Source of the DNA: Burkholderia cepacia
GTDB taxonomy: Bacteria; Pseudomonadota; Gammaproteobacteria; Burkholderiales; Burkholderiaceae
Assembly: GCF_029962485.1 (NCBI RefSeq)
Contig: NZ_CP073637.1
Location: 2,666,001 to 2,730,000, forward strand
Length of the DNA stretch: 64,000 nt
Direction of reading: 5' to 3'
Numbering within the stretch: position 1 is the stretch's first letter; every line of letters starts with the position of its first letter. Below are positions 52,893 to 61,641 of this stretch, one piece after another. Under the pieces are notes generated by a model, which saw nothing but the letters and a program-made list of their open reading frames with translations, was not told the origin of the DNA and made no database searches. The position numbers and the translations under genes are program-made.

Positions 52893-54209
52893 TTACGCGG
52901 CCTGTGCGTGGGGTTCGTCCTTCGGCACCACTTCGAACGGGAATGTCATCGCAACGCGCAGGCCGCCTTCGGGGCGGTTGCCGATGTCGCATGCCCCGCC
53001 CAGCCTGAGCACCAGCCGCTCGACGATCGCGAGCCCGAGCCCGCTGTGGCCATTCCCGCCGCGCGCGGGGTCGAGCCGCACGAACGGCCGCGTCGCGGCC
53101 GCCAGATCGCGCGGCGCAATCCCGCCGCCGCTGTCGCTGACCGACAACACATAGCCGGTCGGCGTGCGCGCCGTCTCGACGATCACCGGCGGCGCGCCAT
53201 ACGCATGCGCGTTGTCCAGCAGGTTCGACAGGATCCGGTCGAGCGTGGCCGTCGGCAGCCGGAAGCCCGGATCGGCGTCGAGCTGCGTCTGGACCGTCGG
53301 CGCGTTCGGTGCGACCGCGCGATAGCTGCGTGCGATCCGCTCGCAAGCCTGGTCGACCGACACCGGTTCGCTGCGGTCGGACCCGCCGTGCGCGAACACC
53401 AGGAACTGGTCGACGATGTGCGACATCGAGTCGACGTCGCGCACGACACCGTCGCGCAACCGCGCGTCGTCCATCATTTCCGCCCGCAGGCGCATCCGCG
53501 CGAGCGGCGTGCGCAGGTCGTGCGCAACGCCCGCCAGCATCACCGCGCGATCGCTCTCGGCCTGCGACACCTGCTCCACCATCTGGTTGAAGCCGTGCGT
53601 GAGCTGGCGCAGCTCGCGCGGGCCGCGCTCGCGCAGCGGCGGCACCGGCTGCCCGCGGCCGAAACGCGCGACCGCGCGCGCGAGCGAGCGCAGCGGCTGC
53701 TGCAGCTGCCAGGCCGCGAACAGCGCCGCGATCACGCCGGCCGAGAAGATCGTGCCGAGCCACAGCAGCATCCGGTCAAGCGAGCGCGGCGGCCGCAGCG
53801 GCTGCACGGGCACCACGATCCAGTTGCGGTCGGCCGGCTCCTTCACCCACAGCACGGGCGGATGGCCGGGTGCGCCGATCTCGACCTGCGTGCCGGGCGG
53901 CATGCGGTCGCTTACGTCGTCGCGAAAACGCTTGAGCGGCGGCGGCAGCCCCGAATCGCCGCCCTTCGGTATGTCGGCGCTGCCCGGCGCCACGAGCCGC
54001 ACGCGCGACGGCAGCGGCTGGTCCGGCGTGCGCGCGACGTGCTGGCGCACCGCGTCGACGAGGAAGGTGGCCTCCTCGACCGCATAACGCGTCTGCATCT
54101 GGTTGCGCTCGAGCCGCATCGCGAAGAACCACGCGAAGTGCGACAGGAGCAGGACACCGATGACGAGCAGCGCCAGCCGCCCGAACAGTGAATCAATGGG
54201 TTTGCGCAT
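52893..54209 (-). CDS. Two-component sensor histidine kinase (OmpR-system type)
   Basis: A 438-residue inner-membrane kinase. Membrane helices at about 9-30 and 155-175 bracket a periplasmic sensor of about 120 residues. Then come a HAMP domain (about 176-225), HisKA with the phospho-accepting His in GVAHDLRTPLARMR (near residue 230) and an HATPase domain with LSNLLDNAHAYG, DSGGGIAPRDL and GHSGLGLAIVERL. Its start overlaps the regulator gene by 17 bases. With a divergent Spy/CpxP-like gene beyond the regulator it looks like an envelope-stress system. Confidence 0.92.
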   Translation of the reverse strand: MRKPIDSLFGRLALLVIGVLLLSHFAWFFAMRLERNQMQTRYAVEEATFLVDAVRQHVARTPDQPLPSRVRLVAPGSADIPKGGDSGLPPPLKRFRDDVSDRMPPGTQVEIGAPGHPPVLWVKEPADRNWIVVPVQPLRPPRSLDRMLLWLGTIFSAGVIAALFAAWQLQQPLRSLARAVARFGRGQPVPPLRERGPRELRQLTHGFNQMVEQVSQAESDRAVMLAGVAHDLRTPLARMRLRAEMMDDARLRDGVVRDVDSMSHIVDQFLVFAHGGSDRSEPVSVDQACERIARSYRAVAPNAPTVQTQLDADPGFRLPTATLDRILSNLLDNAHAYGAPPVIVETARTPTGYVLSVSDSGGGIAPRDLAAATRPFVRLDPARGGNGHSGLGLAIVERLVLRLGGACDIGNRPEGGLRVAMTFPFEVVPKDEPHAQAA

Positions 54210-54918
54210 GAGCCTCGCCGTCGGGCACGAACACGTAGCCGCGCCCGCGCACCGTCTGGATGAAGCGCGGCGTCGACGGATCCGTCTCGAGGATACGGCG
54301 CAGGCGCCACACCTGGACGTCGATGCCGCGGTCGGTACCGTCGTACTCGGGCCCGTGCAGCAGCTCGAGCAGCCGCTCGCGCGTGAGCGTGCGCAGCGCA
54401 TGGTTCACGAAGATCTTCAGCAGCGCGAACTCGCTGCTCGACAGCGTGGCCGGCTTGCCGTCGACCGACAGCGTGCGCGCCTGGAAGTCGAGCAGGAAGC
54501 GGCCGAACGCGAACGGCTCGCGCTGTTCGGGCGCGGCCGCCGACGGCGTCGCACGGCGACGGCGCAGCACGGCCTGCACGCGCGCGAGCAGCTCGCGCGG
54601 GTTGAACGGCTTGCCGAGGTAGTCGTCCGCGCCGAGTTCGAGCCCGACGATGCGGTCGACGTCGTCCGCCCGCGCGGTCAGCATGATCACGGGGATGTCG
54701 TCGCCGGCCGCGCGCAACTGGCGCAGCGCGGTCAGGCCGTCCACGCCCGGCATCATCAGGTCCAGCACGATCAGGTCGGGCCGCTCGCGCTCGAGGCGCT
54801 TCTCGAGCGTCGCCGCGTCGTGCAGCACGGACACTTCCATCCCCTGGCGCACGAGATAGTCGCGCAGCAGGTCTCGGAGTTCTTGGTCGTCGTCGACGAT
54901 GAGGATCTGGGTAGTCAT
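54193..54918 (-). CDS. OmpR/PhoB-family response regulator
   Basis: A 241-residue regulator. The receiver domain (about 1-120) has acidic pocket IVDDDQ, phospho-acceptor Asp53 in VLDLMMPG, the Thr in MLTARADD and Lys in YLGKPFN. The C-terminal winged helix (about 140-235) shows RTLSVDGKPATLSSSEFALL, RLLELLHG and TVRGRGYVF. It phosphorylates via the coupled kinase and probably autoregulates through the GTTAC repeats upstream. Confidence 0.94.
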   Translation of the reverse strand: MTTQILIVDDDQELRDLLRDYLVRQGMEVSVLHDAATLEKRLERERPDLIVLDLMMPGVDGLTALRQLRAAGDDIPVIMLTARADDVDRIVGLELGADDYLGKPFNPRELLARVQAVLRRRRATPSAAAPEQREPFAFGRFLLDFQARTLSVDGKPATLSSSEFALLKIFVNHALRTLTRERLLELLHGPEYDGTDRGIDVQVWRLRRILETDPSTPRFIQTVRGRGYVFVPDGEAHAQTH

Positions 54919-54973
54919 GGCTCGAAGTTTACCGCGCGAGGGCGGAGTCGAAGAACGAAACAAAGGGACGAAA

Positions 54974-55020
54974 GGGTTACTGCGGGTTACCGCGCAAGGG
55001 AACTGTAATGCGCGGTAACC
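54974..55020. promoter_or_regulatory. Operator-like repeats between the response regulator and Spy/CpxP-like genes
   Basis: GTTAC at 54976-54980, five bases, GTTAC at 54986-54990, the spacing of CpxR/OmpR-type direct repeats (e.g. GTAAA-N5-GTAAA). An exact 11-base inverted repeat GGTTACCGCGC (54985-54995) and GCGCGGTAACC (55010-55020) overlaps it. The block lies in the gap between the divergent genes, 56 bases before the regulator start and 122 before the Spy/CpxP-like gene. Binding by the adjacent regulator is inference. Confidence 0.55.
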
Positions 55021-55142
55021 GGGCCGCCGCCCCACGTAACACCGGCCGGAGCCTGCATCGCTAACCTGCGTCTTACCGGATGCGGTACCCGACTTTCCCG
55101 GCACCGCATCGCCGGACCCTTTGGATACAAGGAGTTTCTGAA

Positions 55143-55694
55143 ATGTATAAGAAGACTTCCCGCGTGGCCATCGCGGCCGCCACCGTGCTCGCTCTCGCAT
55201 TCGGCGCTGCGCATGCCGCGCAGCCCAACGACATGCCGCCTCCGGGCGGCCCCGGCATGCACCAGATGCACGGCGGGCATGAAGGCGGCCCGTTCGGCGC
55301 CGTCATGAAACTGCACGACCAGCTGAAGCTCAACGCGTCGCAGGAGCAGCAATGGCAGGCTGCCGTCAACACGATGAAGCAGAACCATGACGCGATGCGC
55401 AAGAGCCACGAGCAGATGCGCGAGCAGTTCAAGGCGCAGCAGAACCAGCCGATCCTCGACCTGAGCGCGATGCATTCGGCCCGCCAGCAGGCCGAGGCGC
55501 AGAACGCGCAACTGCGCGAGCAGACTACCGCCGCATGGCTGACGTTCTACAACGGGCTGAACGACCAGCAAAAGACGATGGTCAGCACGGCGCTCAAGCA
55601 GCAGTTCGCCAAGATGGAGCAGCGCCACGAGAAGATGAAGGAGCGCTGGGAGCAGCATCGCGCCGCCAAGGGCGCATCGGCGCCGGCGCAGTAA
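55143..55694 (+). CDS. Periplasmic Spy/CpxP-like (LTXXQ) protein
   Basis: A 183-residue exported protein. The signal peptide of about 26 residues ends AHA. Then a His/Met/Gly-rich stretch (MHQMHGGHEGG) that could bind metal, and an all-helical, charged domain with an LTxxQ-like motif LNASQEQQW and a second N-DQQKTM repeat. Spy and CpxP are chaperones or sensor-feedback proteins of the envelope-stress response. An AGGAG site precedes the ATG. It is divergent from the sensor/regulator pair. Confidence 0.85.
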   Translation: MYKKTSRVAIAAATVLALAFGAAHAAQPNDMPPPGGPGMHQMHGGHEGGPFGAVMKLHDQLKLNASQEQQWQAAVNTMKQNHDAMRKSHEQMREQFKAQQNQPILDLSAMHSARQQAEAQNAQLREQTTAAWLTFYNGLNDQQKTMVSTALKQQFAKMEQRHEKMKERWEQHRAAKGASAPAQ

Positions 55695-55724
55695 GCCGGC
55701 TGGCCGCTCCGTGGAGCGGCGCCG

Positions 55725-55759
55725 AAGGGGACGCGGGCACCGGCCCGCGTCCCCTTTTT
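55725..55759 (+). terminator. Rho-independent terminator of the Spy/CpxP-like gene
   Basis: A 13-base perfect stem: AAGGGGACGCGGG (55725-55737) and CCCGCGTCCCCTT (55744-55756) with a six-base loop, followed by TTT. It ends 31-65 bases past the stop. Confidence 0.92.
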
Positions 55760-55763
55760 CGTT

Positions 55764-56462
55764 TCAGGCGACGTCGAACAGCAGCACCTCGGCCGCCCGG
55801 CCGCGCGCGAACGCCACTGCGTCCACGCCGCCGATCCGCGCGCCGTCGCCGGCGGCCAGCGCGCGGCCGTTGACCTCGACGTCGCCGCGCACCACATGTA
55901 CGTAGGTGCTGCGCCCGGCACGCACATCGAACGTCGCCGCCTCGTCGCCGTCGATCAGCCCCGCGAAGATGCGGGCGTCCGCACGCATCGACAGCGCGCC
56001 GTCGCAGGCATCCGGCGCCGCGACGAGCCGCAGCCGGCCGCGTTTCTCGTCGTCGGCGAAATGCCGTTCCTCGTAGCCGGGCCGCTCGCCCCGCCCGGCC
56101 GGCTGCAGCCAGATCTGCAGCAGATGCAGCGGACGGTCGCGCGACGGGTTGGTTTCGCTGTGCACGAGCCCCGTGCCGGCGCTCATCCGCTGGATGCCGC
56201 CGGCGCGGACGATCGCGCCGCAGCCAAGGCTGTCGCGGTGCGCGAGCGTGCCGTCCAGCACGTAGGTCACGATCTCCACGTCGCGTCGCTGCTGCATCCC
56301 GAACCCGCGCGTCGGCGCGATCAGGTCCTCGCTCAGCACGTGCAGCGCGCCGAGCGGCGGATACGCGTTCGCGCCGCCGCCAGCGGACGAAAAGCTGTGA
56401 CTCGATTCGAGCCAGCCTTGGCGCGTGTGGCAGCGGTCTTCGGCGCGGCGGATCTGGAACAT
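55764..56462 (-). CDS. Pirin-family protein
   Basis: A 232-residue cupin-fold protein. The N-terminal cupin shows GWLESSHSFSSAGGG, the family's H-x-x-x-x metal region near residue 20, and AHRDSLG, MSAGTGLVHSETNP with further metal-ligand His/Glu. The second cupin lies from about 130. Pirins are Fe-binding quercetinase-like or regulatory proteins; physiological substrate unknown. Start ATG at 56462. Isolated between the Spy/CpxP-like gene and the amino-acid ABC operon. Confidence 0.88.
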   Translation of the reverse strand: MFQIRRAEDRCHTRQGWLESSHSFSSAGGGANAYPPLGALHVLSEDLIAPTRGFGMQQRRDVEIVTYVLDGTLAHRDSLGCGAIVRAGGIQRMSAGTGLVHSETNPSRDRPLHLLQIWLQPAGRGERPGYEERHFADDEKRGRLRLVAAPDACDGALSMRADARIFAGLIDGDEAATFDVRAGRSTYVHVVRGDVEVNGRALAAGDGARIGGVDAVAFARGRAAEVLLFDVA

Positions 56463-56831
56463 GGCGCGGACACTCCGGGGGCAGGATTCTTTCTTCGTTC
56501 GGGTTTACCTCGACTGTAGGGGGACACCGAACGCGCCACAATCCGCCGCCGGCGCACCGCATCGTTGCACCCGCGAGATCAATCGCCAGAATATTCGTTG
56601 CGAATGCCACTATTGCCGCAACAACCGAATCGAAGAATCGATCGATCGCGCCGGATTGCCGTTTTCCGGGTATCGCGTTCGGGTAAAATACCGCCCTTTT
56701 GGCGTTCGCCGTTCCGGCGGCCGCCAACGCCCAAGCGCCGTTCGGCGAATTTTGGCCGTCTAGAATACGCCGCGGCGCCCGGTACGACCGGCCGCGAGCG
56801 CCCCCGGAAAGTCAGCAACAGAAGGATGGAA
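56463..56831. other. Gap of 369 bases upstream of the amino-acid ABC operon
   Basis: No gene supported. It contains AT-richer promoter-like sequence (56600-56700) and a small inverted repeat GGTA AAA TACC at 56682-56692, possibly part of an operator. The ABC operon start lies at its right end. Confidence 0.5.
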
Positions 56832-57614
56832 ATGAAGAAGGCCGCCCTGTGCGCCGCCCTCGCCCTCGTGGCGGGCAGCGCCTTCGCGAAGGAGTGGAAG
56901 ACCGTGCGGATCGGTGTCGATGCCAGCTACCCGCCGTTCGAGTCGACCGCGCCGAGCGGCGAGATCGTCGGTTTCGACGTCGATCTCACCAAGGAAATCT
57001 GCAAGCGAATCAACGTGAAATGCGTGTGGGTGGCGCAGGATCTCGACGGAATCATCCCGGCGCTGAAGGCCAAGAAGTACGACGTCATCGTGTCGTCGCT
57101 GACCGTCACGGACAAGCGCCGCGAGCAGATCGACTTCTCCGACAAGGTGTACGACGCACCGGCGCGAATGATCGCGAAGACCGGCTCGCCGCTGCTGCCG
57201 ACGGTCGCGTCGTTGAAGGGCAAGCGCGTCGGCGTCGAGCAGGGCTCGACGCAGGAAACCTACGCGAAGGCGTACTGGGAACCGCAGGGCGTAACGATCA
57301 TTCCTTACCAGAACCAGGACCAGGTCTATGCCGATCTCGGCTCCGGCCGCCTCGACGCGACGCTGCAGGACGAGCTGCAGGCCGACTACGGCTTCCTGCG
57401 CACGCCGCGCGGCAAGGGCTTCGCGTTCGCCGGGCCGGAAGTGAAGGATCCGAAGACGATCGGCGACGGCACCGCAATCGGCCTGCGCAAGGACGATACG
57501 GACCTGAAGCTCAAGATCAACAAAGCGCTGGCCGACATGCACAAGGACGGCACGTACGACCGGCTGTCGCACAAGTACTTCTCGTTCAGCGTCTATTCGG
57601 CTTCGGCCCGCTGA
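56832..57614 (+). CDS. Basic amino-acid ABC transporter, periplasmic binding protein (ArgT/HisJ-like)
   Basis: A 260-residue exported binding protein for lysine/arginine/ornithine/histidine. The signal peptide ends AFA near residue 19. The ligand site motifs are IGVDASYPPFES, GFDVDLTKEICKR, DGIIPALKAKKYDVIVSSLTVTDKR and VGVEQGSTQETYAK. A GAAGGATGG site precedes. It is the first gene of the operon followed, after an 11-base-pair stem-loop, by two permeases and the ATPase. Confidence 0.92.
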   Translation: MKKAALCAALALVAGSAFAKEWKTVRIGVDASYPPFESTAPSGEIVGFDVDLTKEICKRINVKCVWVAQDLDGIIPALKAKKYDVIVSSLTVTDKRREQIDFSDKVYDAPARMIAKTGSPLLPTVASLKGKRVGVEQGSTQETYAKAYWEPQGVTIIPYQNQDQVYADLGSGRLDATLQDELQADYGFLRTPRGKGFAFAGPEVKDPKTIGDGTAIGLRKDDTDLKLKINKALADMHKDGTYDRLSHKYFSFSVYSASAR

Positions 57615-57634
57615 GCGCCGACAAGAAGAAGCAA

Positions 57635-57660
57635 CGGATGCGGGGGCGGCCCCGTATCCG
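57635..57660 (+). terminator. Intercistronic stem-loop between the binding-protein gene and the permease
   Basis: Eleven-base stem with one G-T pair: CGGATGCGGGG (57635-57645) and CCCCGTATCCG (57650-57660), loop GCGG, no T run. As in hisJ/malE-type operons it may protect the upstream message or lower downstream expression. It lies 21 bases past the stop. Confidence 0.6.
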
Positions 57661-57831
57661 CGCAGTACTGGCAGTCAACCACGCGCCGCCCGCCCCCTTG
57701 CCCGCCGCTCGCGCGACGGGCTCGCCCGGCACCGTTGCCGGGGCGGACGGTCATGATACGCACGGGGCGTTCCGCGCAACTTGGCGGGCGCGTCTTTCGC
57801 GGCGCACTGCGTGCGCCGTCAAGGACCACAT

Positions 57832-58521
57832 ATGTTTCTACAAGGTTACGGCCCGCTGATCCTCGCTGGCACCTGGCAAACCGTCAAACTGGCGGTGCTT
57901 TCGCTCGCGCTGTCGTTCCTGCTGGGGCTGCTCGGCGCAGGCGCGAAGCTGTCGCGCAACCGCTTCACGAGCGGCGTCGGCACCGTCTACACGACGCTGA
58001 TCCGCGGCGTACCCGACCTCGTGCTGATGCTCCTGCTGTTCTACAGCCTGCAGATCTGGCTGAACATGGCGACCGACGCACTCGGCTGGGATCAGATCGA
58101 CATCGACCCGTTCCTCGCCGGCGTGCTCGTGCTCGGCTTCATCTACGGCGCGTACTTCACCGAGACCTTCCGCGGCGCGTTCCTGTCGGTCCCGCGCGGC
58201 CAGCTCGAGGCCGGCAGCGCATACGGGATGACGAACTGGCAGGTGTTCACGCGGATCATGTTCCCGCAGATGATGCGCTTCGCGCTGCCGGGCATCGGCA
58301 ACAACTGGCAGGTGCTCGTGAAATCGACCGCGCTCGTGTCGATCATCGGCCTGGCCGACGTCGTGAAGGCATCGCAGGACGCCGGCAAGGGCACGCTGCG
58401 GTTCTTCTTCTTCACGCTGATCGCGGGCGCCGTCTACCTCGCCATCACGACGATCTCGAACTTCGTGCTGATGTGGCTCGAAAAGCGCTACTCGACCGGT
58501 GTCCGCAAGGCTGACCTATGA
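57832..58521 (+). CDS. hisQ: Basic amino-acid ABC transporter permease (HisQ-like)
   Basis: A 229-residue inner-membrane protein with five to six helices. The E-A-A loop is VPRGQLEAGSAYGMTNWQVF followed by IMFPQMMRFALPG; LIRGVPDLVLMLLLFYS is typical of HisQ/ArtQ. AAGGACC precedes the ATG at 57832. Its stop overlaps hisM as ATGA. The pair with HisM forms the pore of the importer. Confidence 0.9.
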   Translation: MFLQGYGPLILAGTWQTVKLAVLSLALSFLLGLLGAGAKLSRNRFTSGVGTVYTTLIRGVPDLVLMLLLFYSLQIWLNMATDALGWDQIDIDPFLAGVLVLGFIYGAYFTETFRGAFLSVPRGQLEAGSAYGMTNWQVFTRIMFPQMMRFALPGIGNNWQVLVKSTALVSIIGLADVVKASQDAGKGTLRFFFFTLIAGAVYLAITTISNFVLMWLEKRYSTGVRKADL

Positions 58522-59231
58522 TCGAACTCATCCAAGAATACTGGCGCAACTATCTCTACACCGACGGCTATCGCATCACCGGTGTCGCGATCACGCTGTG
58601 GCTGCTGGTCGTGTCGATCGGCCTCGGCTTCTGCCTGTCGGTGCCGCTCGCGGTCGCGCGCGTGTCGAAGAAGAAGTGGCTGTCGAGCGCCGTGTGGCTG
58701 TACACGTACGTATTCCGCGGCACGCCGCTCTACGTGCAGCTGCTGCTCTGCTACACGGGCCTCTACAGCCTGCAAGCCGTGCGCGGCACGCCAATGCTCG
58801 ATGCGTTCTTCCGTGACGGGATGCACTGCACGCTGCTCGCGTTCACGCTGAACACCTGCGCGTACACCACCGAGATTTTCGCGGGCGCGATCAAGGCGAC
58901 GTCGTACGGCGAGATCGAAGCCGCGCGCGCGTACGGGATGTCCACGTTCACGATGTATCGCCGCGTGATCCTGCCGTCGGCGCTGCGCCGCGCGCTGCCG
59001 CTGTATAGCAACGAAGTGATCCTGATGCTGCATGCGACGACGGTGGCCTTCACCGCGACCGTACCGGACATCCTGAAGATCGCGCGCGACGTCAACTCGG
59101 CGACCTACATGTCGTTCCATGCGTTCGGCATCGCCGCCCTGCTCTACCTCGTGATCTCGTTCACGCTCGTGTGGCTGTTCCGCCAGGCCGAGCGTCGCTG
59201 GCTCGCGTATCTGCGCCCGCAAGGCAAGTAA
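58518..59231 (+). CDS. hisM: Basic amino-acid ABC transporter permease (HisM-like)
   Basis: A 237-residue inner-membrane protein. TYVFRGTPLYVQLLLCYTGLY and the E-A-A loop SYGEIEAARAYGMSTFTMYR with VILPSALRRALPLYSNEVI are typical of HisM/ArtM. Its start overlaps the hisQ stop by four bases. It pairs with HisQ. Confidence 0.9.
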   Translation: MIELIQEYWRNYLYTDGYRITGVAITLWLLVVSIGLGFCLSVPLAVARVSKKKWLSSAVWLYTYVFRGTPLYVQLLLCYTGLYSLQAVRGTPMLDAFFRDGMHCTLLAFTLNTCAYTTEIFAGAIKATSYGEIEAARAYGMSTFTMYRRVILPSALRRALPLYSNEVILMLHATTVAFTATVPDILKIARDVNSATYMSFHAFGIAALLYLVISFTLVWLFRQAERRWLAYLRPQGK

Positions 59232-59249
59232 GTTTTCGCAGGACTATTG

Positions 59250-60029
59250 ATGAATTCCCAGACTCAGAAGCTTTTCGTCGACGATCTGCACAAGCGGTAC
59301 GGCGACAACGAGGTGCTCAAGGGCGTGTCGCTGAAGGCGAACTCGGGCGACGTGATCAGCGTGATCGGCTCGTCCGGCTCCGGCAAGAGCACGATGCTGC
59401 GCTGTATCAACTTCCTCGAGCAGCCGAATGCGGGCCGCATCTTCGTCGACGGCGAGGAAGTGCGCACCGCGCTCGACAAGACGGGCGCGCTGCGCGCGGC
59501 CGATACGAAACAGCTCCAGCGCGTGCGCACCAAGCTGTCGATGGTGTTCCAGCACTTCAATCTCTGGTCGCACATGAACGTGCTCGAGAACGTGATGGAA
59601 GCGCCCGTGAACGTGCTCGGCATCCCGAAGAAGGAAGCCGAGGACCGCGCACGCGAATATCTCGAGAAGGTCGGCCTCGCGCCGCGCGTCGAGAAGCAGT
59701 ATCCGTCGCACCTGTCGGGCGGCCAGCAGCAGCGCGTGGCGATCGCGCGCGCGCTCGCGATGCATCCGGACGTGATGCTGTTCGACGAGCCGACGTCGGC
59801 GCTCGACCCGGAACTCGTCGGTGAAGTGCTGAAGGTGATGCAGAAGCTGGCCGAGGAAGGTCGCACGATGATCGTCGTCACGCACGAGATGGGCTTCGCG
59901 CGCAACGTGTCGAACCACGTGATGTTCCTGCACCAGGGCCGCGTCGAGGAAGAAGGCGTACCGTCCGAGGTGTTCGGCAACCCGAAGAGCGAACGCCTGC
60001 GCGGATTCCTGTCGGGCAGCCTCAAGTAA
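59250..60029 (+). CDS. hisP: Basic amino-acid ABC transporter ATPase (HisP-like)
   Basis: A 259-residue ATPase. Walker A is [17 protein letters not shown], the Q loop [12 protein letters not shown], the signature [15 protein letters not shown], Walker [14 protein letters not shown] and the H loop [12 protein letters not shown]. The Leu-Trp-Ser-His pattern in [14 protein letters not shown] is typical of HisP. ATG at 59250 is preferred to an overlapping TTG at 59247. Terminator follows at 60053. Confidence 0.94.
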   Translation: MNSQTQKLFVDDLHKRYGDNEVLKGVSLKANSGDVISVIGSSGSGKSTMLRCINFLEQPNAGRIFVDGEEVRTALDKTGALRAADTKQLQRVRTKLSMVFQHFNLWSHMNVLENVMEAPVNVLGIPKKEAEDRAREYLEKVGLAPRVEKQYPSHLSGGQQQRVAIARALAMHPDVMLFDEPTSALDPELVGEVLKVMQKLAEEGRTMIVVTHEMGFARNVSNHVMFLHQGRVEEEGVPSEVFGNPKSERLRGFLSGSLK

Positions 60030-60052
60030 CACGCACGAAACGCACGACGTTC

Positions 60053-60079
60053 GAACGGGCGCCCCGCGGCGCCCGTTTT
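60053..60079 (+). terminator. Rho-independent terminator of the amino-acid ABC operon
   Basis: Arms ACGGGCGC (60055-60062) and GCGCCCGT (60069-60076) extended by further pairs, followed by TTTT (60076-60079). It lies 24-50 bases past the ATPase stop. Confidence 0.8.
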
Positions 60080-60083
60080 GCGT

Positions 60084-60581
60084 TTACGCGGCGCTCACCG
60101 GCGCGCTGTCGGCGAACGCGCGCAGTTCGTCGCCCGCCAGCCGGTAACGCACCCATTCGCTCTGCGGCGCCGCGCCGACGCTCTCGTAGAAGCGGATCGC
60201 CGGCTCGTTCCAGTCGAGTACGCTCCATTCGAAGCGACCGCAGCCCGACTCGACCGCGATCCGCGCGAGCGTCTTCAGCAGCCGCAGCCCGGCGCCCGCA
60301 CCGCGAAAACGCGGCGATACGTACAGATCCTCGAGATACAGCCCCTGCCGCGCGAGCCAGGTCGAATACGAGAAGAAATAGATGGCGAAGCCGGCCGGCT
60401 CGCCGTCGACCTCGCAGATCAGCGCGCGCGCCGGCGACCCTTCGCCGAACAGGCTGCGCTCGAGCGACGCGGGCGTCGCGATCACTTCGTGCTCCGCCTT
60501 CTCGTAGACGGCCAGCTCGGTAATGAAACGCAGGATCAGCGGCACGTCGGCGACAGTGGCGGAACGGATATCGATTTGCAC
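60084..60581 (-). CDS. GNAT acetyltransferase, diamine/spermidine acetyltransferase-like
   Basis: A 165-residue acetyltransferase. The N-terminal part (SATVADVPLILRFITELAVYEKAEHEV) and the acetyl-CoA loop in VSPRFRGAGAGLRLLKTLA, with FEWSVLDWNEPAIRFYESVGA, match SSAT-type (diamine) acetyltransferases. Start is GTG at 60581 behind GGAGGGC. It converges with the ABC operon terminator. Substrate could be polyamines, but this is inference. Confidence 0.85.
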   Translation of the reverse strand: MQIDIRSATVADVPLILRFITELAVYEKAEHEVIATPASLERSLFGEGSPARALICEVDGEPAGFAIYFFSYSTWLARQGLYLEDLYVSPRFRGAGAGLRLLKTLARIAVESGCGRFEWSVLDWNEPAIRFYESVGAAPQSEWVRYRLAGDELRAFADSAPVSAA

Positions 60582-60714
60582 GGGTTGAGCCCTCCTCCGG
60601 CCCGGACTTGAAACGGAAAGCGGCGCCGCGCAGCCGCGCTGGCGCCGATCAAACCGTCATGCTACGTTCACGCCATTCCTGCAGGAAGTGCAGTTTCTTC
60701 ATCCGGACCTGAAC

Positions 60715-61641
60715 ATGATGCATCCTGACCTGCGCCGTCTCGACCTGAACCTGTTGCTCGTGTTCGACGCGCTGTACCGCCACCGGTCGGTCGCGGCGGC
60801 CGCGCACGAGCTCGCCTTGAGCCCGTCCGCGTTGAGCCACGCGCTCGCGCGGCTGCGCGACGCGATCGGCGATGCGCTGTTCGTGCGCCTCGGCAACGAG
60901 ATGCAGCCGACCGTGCGCGCCGACGACATCGCCACGTGGGCCGGCGACGCGCTCGACGCGATGTCGAAGGGGCTCGCCCGTGCACGCCGCTTCGATCCCG
61001 CGCACAGCGACCGCACGTTCGTGTTCGCCGCGACCGACTACACGGCGTTCGCGGTGCTGCCGGCGTTCCTCGCGCGGATCCAGCACGTCGCGCCGCAGTT
61101 GCGGATCCGCGTCGTGCATTCCGACCGGAAGATTTCCGTCGACGAACTCGCGGCCGGCCGTATCGACTTCGCGCTCGGCTATCACGAGGAATCGGCGGCC
61201 GACGCGCCGGGCATCGAGGATTTCGACTGGTTCTCCGACGACTACGTCGTGATCGCAAGCGCCGCGCATCCGGCGATCCGCCGGCGGCTGACGCTCGATC
61301 AGTACCTGGCCGCCCGCCACGTGGTCGTCACGCCGTGGAACGAGTCGCGCGGCGTGGTCGACTACGTGCTCGACCGGCTCGGCCTCGCGCGGCACGTAGC
61401 CGTGCAGTTACCGACCGTGCTGGCCGCGCCATTCGTGATCGCGGAATCCGAATTGCTGATGACCGTGCCGAACCGCGCCGCGCAAGCGCTGCGGCACGCG
61501 GCGCCGATCCGCATCTTTCCGGCGCCGTTCGAGATTCCGCGCTACACGGTGAAGGTCTACTCGCACGCGAAGCATGCGCGCACCGATGCGCACCGCTGGA
61601 TTCGCGCGCAGTTGCTCGACGCACGGCCGGGCCTGGGCTAG
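60715..61641 (+). CDS. LysR-family transcriptional regulator
   Basis: A 308-residue regulator of the NodD/LinR-like group that starts MMHPDLRRLDLNLLLVFDAL. The winged helix (about 6-65) has RSVAAAAHELALSPSALSHALARLR; the effector domain starts near 95. Its start is uncertain: GTG at 60688 (with GCAGGAA upstream) or ATG at 60715/60718. The N-terminal sequence has a curious repeat HPDLNMMHPDL spanning the alternatives. It diverges from the GNAT gene, which it may control. Confidence 0.85.
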   Translation: MMHPDLRRLDLNLLLVFDALYRHRSVAAAAHELALSPSALSHALARLRDAIGDALFVRLGNEMQPTVRADDIATWAGDALDAMSKGLARARRFDPAHSDRTFVFAATDYTAFAVLPAFLARIQHVAPQLRIRVVHSDRKISVDELAAGRIDFALGYHEESAADAPGIEDFDWFSDDYVVIASAAHPAIRRRLTLDQYLAARHVVVTPWNESRGVVDYVLDRLGLARHVAVQLPTVLAAPFVIAESELLMTVPNRAAQALRHAAPIRIFPAPFEIPRYTVKVYSHAKHARTDAHRWIRAQLLDARPGLG

